Shown piece by piece: positions 4,501-5,126 of a stretch of 5,126 bases of DNA. The translations under genes were made by a program, and so were the position numbers. The DNA lies in NCBI GenBank assembly GCA_025450555.1, contig JANWHF010000107.1:1-5126 (forward strand), written 5' to 3'. The notes below the pieces were generated by a model, which was given only the letters and a program-made list of their open reading frames with translations, was not told the DNA's origin and did not search any database. Within the stretch, counting starts at the first letter, position 1. Every line of letters begins with the position of its first letter. The stretch comes from Tepidisphaeraceae bacterium (lineage in GTDB: Bacteria; Planctomycetota; Phycisphaerae; Tepidisphaerales; Tepidisphaeraceae).

Positions 4501-5126
4501 GCGCGAGCTGGAGTATCCGGTCGATCATGTGCTGGCTCTGGTCTATGGCCAGACGCCAGAAGGCGAAATGGTTTCCAATCCCTACGCCGCCGATTACCTG
4601 CGCGGCTGGGCGAAGGCCAAGTTCGGCGCGGAGATTCCGCTGGAGCATGTCCAGACCACGCCGGTCCGGCGAATTCGCGATGAGCTGCTGGGCTATCAGG
4701 AAAAATTCCTGAAAGACGGCCAGCTCGAAAAAGAGATCGACGCACTGCTCAAGGCCAATCCAGATCCCGAGAAGGCGGAGGAAGCTTTCAAAAATCGATT
4801 TGGCCCGCTGCTTCGTCCAGAGGAGTTGCAGCATCGCAAGACATCGCTGGCGGATCTGCCGCATGGCGCGGATGAACCCACCCTTCGCGACAAGCTGGTC
4901 ACCCGCGCGCGACAGGCCCTTCGCCAGGAGCTGACCGATCTGGAGCAGTTCGTGCTGATCCAGATTTTCGATCAGACCTGGAAGGATCATCTGTACGCAA
5001 TGGACATTCTGCGGGGCGGCGTGGGGTTGGCTGGCTTTGCCGAGCAGGATCCGCGCATCGTCTTCAAGAAGGAAGGGTACGAATACTTCCGCCAGATGAT
5101 GGAAGGCATCCGCGACAAGGTCACCG
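1592..5126 (+). CDS. secA: Preprotein translocase ATPase SecA (3' end outside window)
   Basis: SecA is the motor that binds preproteins and uses ATP to drive them through SecYEG at the cytoplasmic membrane. The frame stays open for 1178 codons to the window end; E. coli SecA has about 900 residues. Visible in order: FGSRNDR (start of NBD1); Walker A ATGEGKT (173-179, Lys178); TVNDYLVKRD (200-209); YGTNSEFGFDYLRDN (248-262); Walker B DEVD in DEVDSILIDEARTPLI (from 281); the cross-linking domain to about 455; VDEYTGR (454-460); LAGMTGTAQTEAEEF (from 505); LVGTTSVEKSE (571-581); ATNMAGRGTDI (631-641); motif VI QLRGRGGRQGDPGSSRF (669-685), with Gly674 where Ser is common; scaffold RAQKKVEERNF and LLDYDEVMDYQR (728-755); an expanded wing (about 790-1130); and WKDHLYAMDILRGGVGL (from 1130). 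Three inserts (85-152, about 325-380, wing) account for the extra length. A C-terminal linker and possible zinc motif would lie beyond the window. Confidence 0.97.
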   Translation, partial: MTVGKVLTMVFGSRNDRLIKRYRRLVEQINAHEEKVQAMSDEQLRQRTVELHEGLLDGKLQKSQVIYEAFAIMREAMDRNIGIREIFNPDENDMGTKFDASKLESDARRMYDEVAQRLIATGESYLQVPIPVELYNAVRKIYPESRPPFRARCFDVQLIGGLVLYEGKIAEMATGEGKTFVAPLACFMKVLEGYHCHVVTVNDYLVKRDASWVRPAFEALGISVGFIQSDLEPGGEARRKQYECDISYGTNSEFGFDYLRDNMKERVDLQVQGPLDFAIVDEVDSILIDEARTPLIISGFARDDAPKYRAADEVARKVIVLNKPWDEAEKAVDAAKRAIKAAEGDLDKAKGRDEKEAAKKRREQGEAALAEAEKLKEGRTQYYEVEWDRKSVHLTHEGIAAAQDAAGVGSFYVGNNMEWPHLMEQAMRAHVVYERDKDYVVERGQRGELEVIIVDEYTGRKMVGRQWSDGLHQAVEAKERVPIKQESQTLATITLQNFFKLYKALAGMTGTAQTEAEEFGKIYKLDVVTIPTNRPVIRQDNEDRIYRKENEKWESIIDEIKEISDKGRPVLVGTTSVEKSEMLSRHLTRKHGIEHEVLNAKQHEREAHIIVKAGQQHVNAHGENVGNVTIATNMAGRGTDIKLSTEAHASGGLHVIGTERHTARRIDNQLRGRGGRQGDPGSSRFYVSLEDELMKMFAGEWTIKVLGWLGMEEGMAIEDKRITKGIVRAQKKVEERNFLARKNLLDYDEVMDYQRTSFYGMRQQVLEGRNVDQIIWKMIGDSIRDAVDKYIGRDYVAATVSEWTRNNFETTVDAEEFRGRKNIEDLEMFIKDQAKAEVETTLNATLDEFTGEDAEDTESWDTRGLSSWAMSRFQVNLPQSQIRKMSRDEVEQRLRTAAIEQIEQRDVNALLKFLELLYAERELSAWAKEKFGVEIKPDEMVMQVGRDQERKSVEEIAELIEVRAREAYAKRELEYPVDHVLALVYGQTPEGEMVSNPYAADYLRGWAKAKFGAEIPLEHVQTTPVRRIRDELLGYQEKFLKDGQLEKEIDALLKANPDPEKAEEAFKNRFGPLLRPEELQHRKTSLADLPHGADEPTLRDKLVTRARQALRQELTDLEQFVLIQIFDQTWKDHLYAMDILRGGVGLAGFAEQDPRIVFKKEGYEYFRQMMEGIRDKVT
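1844..2047 (+). other. SecA insert between N-terminal helix and the FDVQ motif
   Basis: In most SecA proteins REA...R-x-FGMRHFDVQLLGG runs on without a gap. Here REAMDRNIGIR (74-84) and RCFDVQLIGG (152-161) are separated by roughly 67 extra residues (about 85-152). The insert begins EIFNPDENDMGTKFD and ends near YPESRPPFRA. It lies just upstream of Walker A, so it should project near the ATP site entrance. It is in frame and free of stops, and is too short to be an intein. Confidence 0.75.
2564..2731 (+). other. Charged helical insert in SecA cross-linking domain
   Basis: Residues about 325-380 are almost entirely Ala, Lys, Glu, Arg and Asp (for example AEKAVDAAKRAIKAAEGDLDKAK and EAALAEAEKLKEG). 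This predicts a long helix or helical hairpin, possibly coiled coil. It sits between the ISG motif (297-299) and YYEVEWDRKSVHLTHEG (382-397), the point where SecA proteins vary in length. It extends the domain that contacts the preprotein. Confidence 0.7.
4184..4735 (+). repeat. Three diverged copies of a helical-wing unit within SecA
   Basis: Copies start at residue 865 (LSSWAMSRFQVNLP, nt 4184-4309), 923 (LSAWAKEKFGVEIKP, nt 4358-4507) and 1003 (LRGWAKAKFGAEIPL, nt 4598-4735). Each is followed by 25-35 residues of charged, helix-prone sequence. The shared pattern is L-x-x-W-A-x-x-K/R-F-x-V/A-x-I/L. The E. coli wing has one comparable segment, LQERLKNDFDLDLP. The copies explain most of the roughly 230 extra residues between the scaffold (DKYIGRDY, 788-795) and WKDHL (1130). 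Confidence 0.6.

Noticed and set aside
2258..4990. 910-codon open frame on the minus strand antisense to secA
   Set aside because: The plus strand here encodes unmistakable SecA. The antisense frame is open because GC-rich codon bias suppresses stops, and its Leu/Asp/Phe-rich product shows no domain.

Overview
This GC-rich window looks like chromosomal DNA of a planctomycete, most likely from the Phycisphaerae side of the phylum. Two things point there. A minus-strand protein begins with a 'VEALESRRMLSA' motif, the N-terminal LEPR-XLL-type signature of planctomycete surface or exported proteins. The SecA encoded here is also unusually long, with insertions of the kind I associate with planctomycete SecA. 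The assignment rests on motifs, not on a search.

Layout. At 1-87 there is no gene, but there is an elaborate 57-nt hairpin (6-62). On the minus strand, 88-753 encodes a short LEPR-XLL-type protein with one complete and one cut-off copy of a 122-residue beta-rich repeat. A 23-codon reading frame (734-805, minus) with a better Shine-Dalgarno (SD) site overlaps its start and may be its true, frameshifted N-terminus. From 806 to 1133 I see no gene, only short inverted repeats. On the plus strand, 1134-1448 encodes a 104-residue protein with a signal peptide and a proline-rich C-terminus ending in RLPPPIV. A 143-nt gap full of overlapping potential hairpins follows. Then secA runs from 1592 to the window end: 1178 codons are present and the C-terminus is cut off by the window.

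How the parts may work together. The main lead is the small exported-protein gene directly upstream of secA, on the same strand. Its position, signal peptide and prolyl-rich end recall SecM and other export-monitoring arrest peptides. The spacer can fold so that the secA ribosome binding site is either paired or free. This is a hypothesis: the sequence shows the pieces but not the stalling. A candidate secA promoter (-10 AATAAT at 1530-1535) is a competing explanation.

The SecA itself carries three lineage-type expansions: about 68 residues before the Walker A region, a charged helical insert in the preprotein cross-linking domain, and a helical wing enlarged by what looks like triplication of a W-A-x-x-K-F-G-x-x-I unit. 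The motor core motifs are intact.
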